Shown piece after piece: positions 10,441 through 19,826 of a stretch of DNA of 64,000 bases. Position 1 is the stretch's first letter, and each line of letters begins with the position of its first letter. The position numbers were made by a program, and so were the translations under genes. Source of the DNA: Tulasnella sp. 424 (taxonomy: Eukaryota > Basidiomycota > Agaricomycetes > Cantharellales > Tulasnellaceae); contig WSUB01000051.1 in NCBI GenBank assembly GCA_019633425.1, forward strand, positions 1-64,000, in the 5' to 3' direction. Below the pieces are notes generated by a model. That model did not search any database. It was given only the letters and a program-made list of their open reading frames with translations, and had not been told where the DNA came from.

Positions 10441-12385
10441 GTAAAGTAGGAGAAGTGTCTCTTGAGAGTGCTTGGTCGGTTAAGATTGGTTGGCCCTCTC
10501 TCGGAACCTCATACGGAGGAAGGGACTTCGCCAGGCCTTCATTCTGCAGGTTCGAGCGAGGATATTCAATCTCGCGATCCCACTGCGACGTCATTCCAGC
10601 GTCGCCGGTGATAAAGGTGTAAGTCTTGACCGTCTGAAGTTGAGACTCGTAACAGTAAGCTTCACTAAGAATGATTCTGGCGTCAAAAACAACGACACTC
10701 GCCGTCTTCAACGCTAAGATCTCATCGCTCTTCGCCTCAACCTCCTTGAGCACGATTGTCTCAGCCCGTGTCATACGACTCGAGCTATTACCCCTCACAA
10801 AGGAAGGTCGTTGACTCGGCCGCGAAGGTGGGACAGCAGCTTCATCGGTCGAGGAATCCAGCTGCTGCGCCTCACTTTCATCGGCATCATCAGAAGGATG
10901 ACTTGAAGTTCCATTCTCCCCGCTTCTCTCCGAAACCCTGCTCACGATCGGGGATCGGACCGTCGACGTCGCAGCCGAGAACAAGATCTCGGCTTTCACG
11001 ACTATGTCTCCAGCGAAAGGCATTAGGATGGTAGGCAATTGAGGACACGAGGCGTCAACCGAGCGAACTTGCGCGCATTTGAAGAGCGCGCTGGATATTC
11101 TTTGACCAAGAGCAAGCGTGGCAGGGCTGTCAAAAAGAAGACCCGCCGTTTGGAAGGGAGGAGGCCGCGACGAGTCTGGGATTGAAGAGGCGAGTGGAAG
11201 ATCACTTGTTCTCCTTGCGAGAACATGCTCGAACTTGACGGAGAATGGTCCAAGCGAGAGTCGGCCTTTTGGCCCACTTGCTTGACTCGGGTCAGCCAAT
11301 GACAAAGCACTTACCATTTACCCATTTCACCCCTTGCCACACCGTCACCGCCAATCATATTCCCACTCATACTACCCCTCATCGAATTCGACGAACTCCT
11401 GGTCTCGCCGTGCCCACTGGTATTCGGCATCCCCCAAATACTAGGCGACAACCTCCTCCACTCAACCCAGAATTATATCCACCCGTAGTCGACGAACTCA
11501 ATCCCCGTCGAGCACCGCGTCCCGGGCCATACCCTGGTGAACAACCCCAGACCTTGGCGGCTGCGACTGCTGGTAGTCGCAGTACTTGTGCTGTGCCGCT
11601 GCATATGAGCAACCATAGTCTCAAGCGGGCTCCCCTCGGAGGTCGTAACCGGGGACAAAGCGGATCCAGGTACAGGTGGAATCGACGCAGCTGCAGCCCT
11701 AGAAGGGTCGATGGACGGCGGGGTACGCCTATATCGCGCCTGTTGGGAGAGCCAGACCGAGTTCCGGATGGGGAAGAAGACTGGTTATGAGTCCAAGGCC
11801 AACTGACGGCCACAAACCCAGAGTTACTCTGCCTCGGCAGTGGAGAAGCAAACGTCTCAATCCAGGTCGTAGGCTCTTCCTCGGCAACGGGACTCAGAAC
11901 ATGATGCAAAGGACCGAACTGGGTCCCAAATCCAAATGGTGCCAAGGGTTCATCCTTGCTGCTATCATCTTCCCCTTCTTCTTGAACCACAGGACACATG
12001 GACGGACTAGCTTGGCTCTTCTTCACTTCACTCGGCTTAGGGCTTGGACTGAGCCCGCCATACATCTGGATAACGCGCTGGAGCTCTGGATCCTCTTTCT
12101 CAACTGACAGCGACGTCTTTCGGAAGAGCCAAAAGACCATCGTCATCCTCCTCAGAATTGCTCGCCTGTGTCCCAACAAACTTATCCTAGATCGCACCAA
12201 CGTCAGCTTCATCGCCCGCATCGCCATCAAAGACATCCGACATTCTCGGAGGCGGCGGTGGGGTTTTGCGCGTGCCCGATTCTGGTATTGGTGCGGGGTC
12301 GGTCCATAATGTGGCCCAGTTGATGGAAGAGATGAACGAATCTGCTGAGGGGTAATACATTCCGCGGGACCGGGGTTCTAGTAAG
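10441..12385 (-). pseudogene. PDK1-like kinase 3' remnant C (most of terminal coding exons)
   Basis: Homologous by eye to 19780-21800 of the intact gene: final exon, last intron and almost all of the large 3' coding exon, ending at that exon's acceptor (GGGGTTCTAGTA). Recognisable pieces include KEDPELQRV, CPVVQEEGEDDSSKDEPLAP, SQGEQVIFHS with LLPSKRR, and MPFAGDIVVKAEILFSAA. They fall in different frames, showing frameshifts, so this is a pseudogene. The kinase catalytic exons are absent. The 5' boundary coincides with an exon edge, which suggests either a breakpoint there or later replacement by block X. Confidence 0.85.
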
Positions 12386-12500
12386 AAACCGGTAGGTGCT
12401 CTTTTCTGAATTCCGTTTAAGCATCTTCAACTCAAGTGGCCGTAGAGAGAGTTTGGCGAACAACGTGAAGAAGACTTGCTGTTAAGTGTGAGGGCCTTAA
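12386..12500. repeat. Junction block X, copy 2
   Basis: Begins at GGTAGGTGCTCTTTTCTGAA and runs through GTGGCCGTAGAGAGAGTTTG to TGAGGGCC. It is the clearest match to 16211-16340. It starts exactly where kinase homology ends, so it defines a duplication junction. Confidence 0.65.
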
Positions 12501-12603
12501 TTTTTCACCTATAGCGAAACGCGTTCAGCCGCGGGACATACGTACTGGGCGCTAAATTATCAACCAATTAAATTGTCCGCGAAGTTTGTTCCGCGAGTCA
12601 CCA

Positions 12604-12660
12604 TCGATCATCACCTGCCTGCAGGGGGACCCATCGTGGTCACGTTACAGGATATAAAAG
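12604..12660 (+). promoter_or_regulatory. Putative core promoter of VWA-Vint copy 4
   Basis: TCGATCATCACCTGCCTGC at about 12604, then ATCGTGGTCACGTTAC, then a good TATA box TATAAAAG at 12653-12660, 58 nt upstream of the ATG at 12711. The motif order matches copies 2 and 5. Confidence 0.5.
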
Positions 12661-12710
12661 GGTAGATTGCGGCATTCCTGATCTTCCAACACCCCACCAT
12701 CCAACACACC

Positions 12711-15273
12711 ATGGTCACTCTCGACGCACCCCCTCCAGCATATGATGAGACTCTCTCACAGCTCGACTTGGCATTGACCGTTGATCCCAGCGGCAAGGAC
12801 GTTCTCATCACCGTCAAACCACCCGCCGCACCGGCTACAGGCGGCCCCAAACCGGAAAAAGATGAGAAGGAGGAGAAAGAACAACTAAAAGCTAAGCGTG
12901 CTCCTGTGGATTTCGTCCTCACGATCGATGTATCCGGCAGCATGGAGGATCAGGCGCCAGCTCCAGGCGTGAACGGTGAGCAACGAACCGTTCTGCTTGA
13001 CAAAACTTCTACTGATCGGCCATCATTTACCTTTAGAACCTACCGGACTGAGTGTCCTCGACGTCGTTAAGCATGCAGCAAGCACGATCATTACCACGAT
13101 GAAGCCAGAGGATCGAATTGCTATCGTCTCCTTCACGGGAACCGCTAGGGTGGGCCATCGATATCAAATCAATTCCCAAAAGAAACGTGTTGACCACGTT
13201 AAAATCTAGGTCGTATTACCTCTAACACATACCGATAAGGAAGGCAAAGCAAAAGCTCTCAAAGAAGTGGAATCCCTTCAACCCTTGGACAGCACCAACC
13301 TCTGGGATGGCCTTAAACAATCCATGAATATCCTCGCCGGAGCTCCCCCAGCCTCCGATCCCTCAGCTCCTGGCAGGTCTATTGCGAGCTTGGCTGCCGC
13401 GGGTGGAGCCATCGCAGCCGGCATTGCCAATCTGACGATGGGCACGTCACTTCCTAACCCACAGTACGGCAACCCGAAGCACCGCCTTTCCTCTATCTTC
13501 CTACTCACAGATGGTCTACCCAATGTTGAACCTCCACGAGGCCACATCCCTATGCTCAAGCTCTACCTCGAGTCTCTGCCGAAAGAAAGGACAAAGTTCA
13601 CCATTAATACATTTGGCTTCGGTTACTCCCTCGACTCGAAACTTCTCAACGATATCGCCAAAATCGGGAACGGTCACTTCGGCTTCATCCCAGACTCTGG
13701 CATGGTTGGGACCAACTTTGTCCATGCCGTAGCCAACACCTACGCTACGTATGCTGAGGGTCTCTTCGTCGATATCGAAGTCGATGATAGCGAAGTCGCC
13801 AAGGAGATGGAGGTTCTAGGATCCTTCGAGGTCAACCAAACGAGCTGGGGAGTCCAAGTCCCACTTGGCCAACTACAATACGGTCAAACCCGAGACGTTG
13901 TTCTCAAGCTCCCCAAGAGCTTGTCGAAGGCACCGGTGACCGTGACGGCCCGCTGCCGTCCTTGGGATTCTGACGACGAAGTGACAGCAACCCGGGTCAT
14001 CAGCGATGCTCATCTTCCACCGTCCGAAAGCGCCACCGACCTAGGTTTGCTGTACCAAAGCTTCCGCTTGGACTTTGTATCCGCAGTGCACAAGGAAATT
14101 GCTGCTACTGGTAGCAATCCTAGGAGTGGTTATGTTCGCAAATATCCTGTCCCTCCCGACACTGCAACAACATTCAAGGACCTCGCATCCCGCATCCACG
14201 CCGCATTCCCAGGTGAAAAACCAGCCGAGCCTTCCGTAACCTCCGACGCTTTGGACCTCGCAGAGGACATTTCGGGCCAAGTCCTTCTCGGCATTGCAGA
14301 CAGTGACACCTTCAACACGTGGGGTCTACACTACCTCCTCTCCCTATCTCGCTCTCACCAGCGTCAGCAGTGCAGTAACTTCAAAGATCCGGGCCTACAG
14401 CCTTACGGACGAGACTCTGTCCTGTTCAAGACCACTCGCGACGAGATCGACACGACGTTTGATAACCTCCCTCCTCCAAAACCAAGCCTGAACGCCAATC
14501 GGTATTCCGGATCATCCTGGCAGCATGGACGGGGACGAGGTGGAGCACGAGGTCTCGGGGCGAACTTGGCTGTGGGGGCACTCCCGGGCTCTGGTTTGGC
14601 TCCACGGTCTACCTCGCCCAGCTTGGCTACTATGGCGATATACAACAGCCGCTCTGCACCTTGCTTCGCGGGGTCTAGCATCATCGAGCTCTCCGACGGC
14701 GAAAAGGTCCCAGTAGAACATCTCCTAGTCGGATCTTCAGTTAAGACCCCACTCGGAAACGCCAAGGTCATCGGTATCGTCCGGACCACATCAACAGACG
14801 GCTCCTTCGACCTCTGCAAGCTGGGAGATGGTCTCCTTATCACGCCCTGGCATCCAGTCTACGTGTCACAGGAAGGAACATGGCGCTTCCCTGCGGATGT
14901 TGTCACACCAAGACAAACAGCTTGCAACTCTGTTTACTCCATCGTCCTCGAGGAGAACCAAGACCCCGATGGTCATGCTGTGTTCATTGGTGGTATTCGC
15001 TGCGTCACAATGGGCCATGGGGTGGTCGACCCTGCGGACGTCCGGTCACATCCGTTCCTCGCCAATCACTTCAGCGTTATGCAAGCACTCAAGGCGCACC
15101 CAGACTTCGCTAAAAGACCAGTCGATGCCGTTGGAACTGTAAAAGATACCGAAACAGGTCTGATGTGTGGCTTCATGTGGAGGCAAGATCTAGAGCGTTC
15201 ACTCGACGCGCTTCGCGACGTTCCTTCCGTTGTCCTTGACATGGATGCTCGATCTCTTACTGTTGAAGCTTAG
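12711..15273 (+). CDS. VWA-Vwaint-Vint protein copy 4 (short Gly/Arg linker), 813 aa
   Basis: Exons 12711-12975, 13037-13149 and 13210-15273 join in frame to 813 aa. Exons 1 and 2 have the same lengths as in copies 2 and 5. The VWA MIDAS residues are intact (DVSGS at 73-77, LLTDGLPN). The Gly/Ala insert is present (SLAAAGGAIAAGIA). The linker is the shortest of the array, about 60 residues with GRGRGGARG. The Hint domain starts at Cys611, with TPWHPV intact and the usual 203-residue length. Its Vint and late middle module group with copy 5 (PVEHLLVGSS, AKVIGIV, NPRSGYVRKYPVPPD). No kinase remnant follows, unlike copies 1-3. Confidence 0.93.
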
Positions 15274-15560
15274 TTGGTACCTGGTTTGTCTCTGGAACTG
15301 CATATCTGTATAGTGTTTACCGTATAAAGAATGCTAGAACCCCATGAACAAGAAGAATTTGAGACAGCAGGAAGCAATGCAATTTCGAAAGCTAGCACCA
15401 GATACGTTGTTCTTATCCAAGAAAAGAAAGGCCAACAATTGATGCAGGACTTTTCTTTGGAACGTAAAAACTAAAGAATGCATATATCCAGCACTTCTTT
15501 GACACCACGCTCCATCGACCCAAGCAAAGAGAGAGACAGCGAAAACCTGAGTGTTCCATA
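15274..15560. repeat. Conserved 3' flank of VWA-Vint copy 4
   Basis: Fourth copy of the shared post-stop flank (CCGTATAAAGAATGCTAGAA, AACAAGAAGAATTTGAGA). It has several small deletions near its start and fades out near 15560 without reaching kinase sequence. Confidence 0.75.
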
Positions 15561-16210
15561 CAGTAATAAAATGGCCGGAACAAAGGTAAAGAAAGGCCGC
15601 AAACACTGAAGCGCCGGGATTTACAGTTGCAAACTCCAGCAAGCCCCCTCCAGACAAACTTGCCTGATATTCCAAGGGTGAGTTTATGGAACGCGCTAAA
15701 TATTTGACGCCGCGTAGCTCAGGCGGGGGCTCGTCAGGGTCGTTGCAGCGGGCGAGGCGTAAAGGAACGAAATGTGGTCAGCAATTTGGCCAATCCGAGC
15801 TCTTTAACATTCGGCTAGCTGATGATGGATCACCTCCAAGAAAGTCGACGCCCCGAAGAACCTCGGCGCGGTACGTGACGACGAAGCTACTTTTACTGAA
15901 GAGAGTGTGCCAGAAGCTGGCCGTGAATATTGAGATTATCAGAGTCCATATAGTCTTTTAGTCAGAATTAACCCTCCGTCCCAGCGATCTGCTCTTAGTT
16001 AAGCCAGGAAGTCAACCCCACAGCTTCCATGATTTTCGATTGAACTTGCTAAAGGTGTTTGCTCCTCTAAACGAATCGAATAGTTCGTTTGGCATGGATG
16101 AGGGTTTGCAAGTTTACCAAGGCGAAGCCAGAGTGGTCATCAATACTGCTTTGGGGTGAGGCATGTCCTCCTCAACGCGTAATATGTCCGTAGGGCAGTG
16201 CGGTTATGGT
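15561..16210. other. Intergenic insertion-like segment, no gene seen
   Basis: The position corresponds to where units A-C carry kinase remnants, but the sequence is unrelated to the kinase gene. No ORF here has a recognisable domain. It may be replaced DNA after loss of the remnant, or a degraded insertion; no terminal repeats were identified. Confidence 0.5.
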
Positions 16211-16340
16211 GCGGCTATAAAACCACTAGGTGTTCCTTTCTGAATTCCATCCAAGCTTCTTCAGCTCGATCAAATGACCGCAGAGAGAATTCGGCGGGAA
16301 ACGTGGGGAGGACTCGTTGTTGAGTGGGAGGGCCTTTTCA
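16211..16340. repeat. Junction block X, copy 3
   Basis: Contains CTAGGTGTTCCTTTCTGAAT, TGACCGCAGAGAGAATTCGG and GAGTGGGAGGGCC, closely matching 12386-12500. It lies about 130 bp upstream of the VWA-Vint copy 5 start. Confidence 0.65.
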
Positions 16341-16375
16341 CCTAAACGGGTTCAGCCGGGGGGCTAGAGCCAACT

Positions 16376-16426
16376 TCGATCATCACCCGCAGGAGGATTC
16401 GACGCGGTCACGTTATGGTATATATT
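16376..16426 (+). promoter_or_regulatory. Putative core promoter of VWA-Vint copy 5
   Basis: TCGATCATCACCCGCAGG at 16376-16393, GCGGTCACGTTA just after, and TATATATT at 16419-16426, 50 nt before the ATG at 16469. An earlier in-frame ATG at 16415 overlaps the TATA element, so 16469 is the better start. Confidence 0.5.
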
Positions 16427-16468
16427 GCTCCATTCCTTATCTTCCAAGACCTCATCGTCCAAGACACC

Positions 16469-19418
16469 ATGGTCACTCTCGATGCTCCCCCTCCAGCATA
16501 TGATGAAGGTCTCTCACAGCTCGACTTGACATTGACCGCCGATCCTAGCGGCAAGGATGTTCTCATCACCGTCAAACCACCTGCCGCACCGGCCACACCT
16601 GACCCGAAACCAGAACAAGATGAAAAGGAGGACAGGGAACAGCTGAAAGCTAAACGCGCGCCTGTGGATTTCGTCCTCACGATCGATGTATCTGGCAGCA
16701 TGGCAACCGAGGCGCCTGTTCCAGGTGAAAACGGTGAGCAACGAACCCTTCTTGTCAGTGGAACTCCCAGTGATAGCTTATCGTTTCCCTTTAGAACGTA
16801 CCGGACTGAGTGTCCTCGACGTCGTGAAGCATGCAGCAAATACTATTATTATCACGATGAAGCCAGAGGATCGAATAGCTATCGTTTCCTTCACCGGAAA
16901 GGCTAAGGTGGATCATCGATCTCGATCCGATTTCCAGAAAAAACCTGCTAACCACATTGGAATCTAGGTCGTCTTACCTTTAACACATACCAATGAGGAA
17001 GGCAAAGCAAAGGCTCTCAAAGAAGTGAAATCCCTTCGACCCTTGGACAGCACCAACCTCTGGGATGGTCTCAAACAATCCATGAACATCCTCACCGAAG
17101 CACCCCCAGCCACCGATCCCGAATCTCCTGGCGGGACTATCGCGAGCTTGGCTGCTGCGGGTGGTGCCATTGCAGCCGCCATTGCCAGTACGACCATGGA
17201 CACGCCAGTTCCTAAGCCACAATACGGCAACCCGAAGCACCGCCTTTCCTCTATCTTCCTCCTCACGGATGGTCTACCCAATGTTGAACCTCCACGAGGT
17301 CATATTCTTATGCTCAAGCTTTACCTCGAGTCGCAGCCGAGCGACAAGACCAAGTTTACCATTAATACATTTGGCTTCGGTTACACCCTCGACTCTAAAC
17401 TCCTCAATGATATCGCCAAAATCGGGAACGGTCACTTCGGCTTCATTGCCGACTCTGGCATAATTGGGACCAACTTCGTCCATGCTGTAGCCAACACCTA
17501 CGCTACCTATGCAGAGGGTCTCTTCGTCGATATCGAGATCGATGATAGCCAAGTTGCCAAGGAGATGGAAGTTCTAGGATCCTTCGAGGTCAACAAAGCG
17601 AGCTGGGGTGTCCAGGTCCCACTTGGCCAACTACAATACGGTCAAACCCGAGACGTTGTTATCAGGCTCCCAAGGAGCTTGCCTAAGTCCCCGGTGACCG
17701 TGACCGCCCGCTGCCGTCCTTGGGATTCTGACGACGAAGTGAAGACAACACGGGTCATCAGCGATGCTCACGTTCCTCCATCCGAAAACGCCACCGACCC
17801 AGCTCTGCTGTACCAAAGCTTCCGCTTGGAGTTTGTATCCACAGTGCACAAGGAGATTGCTGCTACTGGTAGCAATCCTAGGAGTGGTTATGTTCGCAAA
17901 TATCCTGTCCCTCCCGACGCTGCAACAACATTCAAGGACCTCGCATCCCGCATCCACGGCGCATTCCCAGGTGAAAAACCAGCCGAGCCTTCTGTAAACT
18001 CCGACGCTTTGGATCTTGCAGAGGACATTTCGGGCCAAATCCTTCTCGGCATTGCAGACGGGGGCGCCTTCAACAAGTGGGGTTTACACTACCTCCTCTC
18101 CCTATCTCGCTCTCACCAGCGTCAGCAGTGCGGTAACTTCAAAGATCCGGGCCTACAACCCTATGGACGAGACTCTGTCCTGTTCAGGGCCACTCGCGAC
18201 GAAATCGACACGACGTTCGATAACCTCCCTCCTCCTGAACCAAGCCTGAGCGTCAGCCCGTATTCTGTAGTGGGGGGAGCCTTCCCACCAGCAGCCCCCA
18301 CGGCGGCACCAGCCATGGTTGTTGGTATGTCTGCACGTCTGGTTGGGGCGCGGGGAGGGGGTGTGCCGCCGGGTAGTGGACGGGCACGGGGACGAGGTGC
18401 GACGTTCGATAACCTCCCTCCTCCTGAGCTAAGCCTGAGCGTCAGCCCGTATTCTGTAGTGGGGGGAGCCTTCCCACTAGCAGCCCCCACGGCAGCACTA
18501 GCTATGGCTGTTGGTATGTCTTCGCGTCTGGTTGGGGCGCAGGGAGGGGGTGTGCCGCCAGGTAGGGGACGGGAACGGGGACGAGGTGGCAGGGGACGGG
18601 GTGGGGTGCCCAGCGCAGCCTCTGGTCTATTTGCGTCGTCAAGCTTTCTCGGTGCCGCAGGCCCGGTCGGCGTGGTTGGCGCGGTGGTCAGGCCCGCCAC
18701 GGTTGAGATGGGGGTGCAGCACCCAGCCTTTAGTTTGTCTGCACTGTCTGCCTCGCGTGGTGGCAGGGCCTTTAGCATGTCAGCATACAACAGCCCCTCC
18801 GCACCCTGCTTCGCGGGGTCTAGCATCATCGAGCTCTCCGACGGCGAAAACGTCCCAGTAGAACATCTCCTAGTCGGATCTTCAGTTAAGACCCCACTCG
18901 GAAGCGCCAAGGTCATCGGTATCGTCAAGACCTCCTCACCGGACGGCTCCTTCGACCTCTGCAAGCTGGGAGATGGTCTCCTTATCACGCCCTGGCATCC
19001 AGTCTACGTATCAGAGGAAGGAACATGGCGCTTCCCAGCTGATATTGTCGCACCAAGGCAAACAGCTTGCAACTCTGTTTACTCCCTCATCCTCGAGGAG
19101 AACCAGGATTCCGATGGTCACGCTGTGTTCATTGGTGGTATTCGCTGCGTCACAATGGGCCATGGTGTGGTCGACCCCGCGGACGTCCGGTCGCATCCGT
19201 TCCTCGCGAACCACTTCAGCGTTATGCAAGCACTCCAGGCGCATCCAGACTTCGCTAAAGGACTTGTAGATGCCGTTGAAACTATAAAGGATACCGAAAC
19301 TGGTCTGATGTGCGGTTTCATGTGGAAGCAAGATCTAGAGCGTTCACTCAACGCGCTTCCCGAGATTCCTTCCGTTCTCCTTGACATCGAGGCTCGATCC
19401 CTTACTGTTGAAGCCTAG
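16469..19418 (+). CDS. VWA-Vwaint-Vint protein copy 5 (duplicated Gly/Pro/Arg linker), 942 aa
   Basis: Exons 16469-16733, 16795-16907 and 16968-19418 join in frame to 942 aa. The start was chosen because MVTLDAPPPAYD aligns with the other copies. The VWA is complete (DVSGS at 73-77, LLTDG) with the Gly/Ala insert (SLAAAGGAIAAAIA). The linker contains a 63-residue in-frame duplication followed by an RGRERGRGGRGRGG tract. The Hint domain begins at Cys740; TPWHPV is intact and 203 residues run to the stop. One segment (about 17655-17767) is almost identical to copy 3 while the next matches copy 4, pointing to gene conversion. This is the only copy whose convergent neighbour, the PDK1-like kinase, is complete; their stop codons are about 410 bp apart. 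Confidence 0.93.
18212..18589 (+). repeat. 189-bp in-frame tandem duplication in the copy 5 linker
   Basis: Unit 1 (18212-18400) and unit 2 (18401-18589) both read ATFDNLPPPE, SLSVSPYSVVGGAF, then a GGGVPPG-type run. They differ by scattered substitutions. The duplicated piece starts at the end of the conserved middle module, so FDNLPPPE occurs twice. Confidence 0.9.
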
Positions 19419-19780
19419 TTGATACTTTCTTTTGTCTCTGTGTAAATATAACAGCAAATACATACCTGTACAATGCCTACCGTATAAAGAACGCTAGGAC
19501 CATCTGAGCAAGAAGAATTTGAGAGCATGCAACGCCATTTCGAAAAGCTAGCACTAGATACATTGTTCTTATCCAAGAAACTCGAAAGAAAGGCCAACAA
19601 TTGATACAGGATTTTGTTTTTTTGGAACGTAAAAACGAAAGAATGCATATGCAGCACTTCTTCGACATGACCACGGTCCATCGGTTCAAGAACAAAGAGA
19701 GAGAAAGTGAAACAGTATTAAAAACTCAAGTGTTGCATACAGTACAAAACCAAAGGAAAAGGGGAAAAAATGCTAAAGTA
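19419..19780. repeat. Conserved 3' flank of VWA-Vint copy 5 / convergent intergenic region
   Basis: Fifth copy of the shared flank, here in what appears to be the original setting: VWA-Vint stop on one side and the kinase stop (19827, minus) on the other. It probably holds both 3' UTRs. Confidence 0.75.
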
Positions 19781-19826
19781 AGAGAAGTGTCGTTTGAGAG
19801 CGCTTGGTTGGCCCTCTCTCAGAGCC

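Noticed and set aside
10346..12236. Two large minus-strand ORFs that might be a separate gene
   Set aside because: They are pieces of kinase homology in different frames and lack the catalytic exons; annotated as a pseudogene.
15705..15760. Possible tRNA (GTAGCTCAGGCGGGGG-like sequence)
   Set aside because: No matching B box (GGTTCGAAT-type) or cloverleaf could be found downstream.
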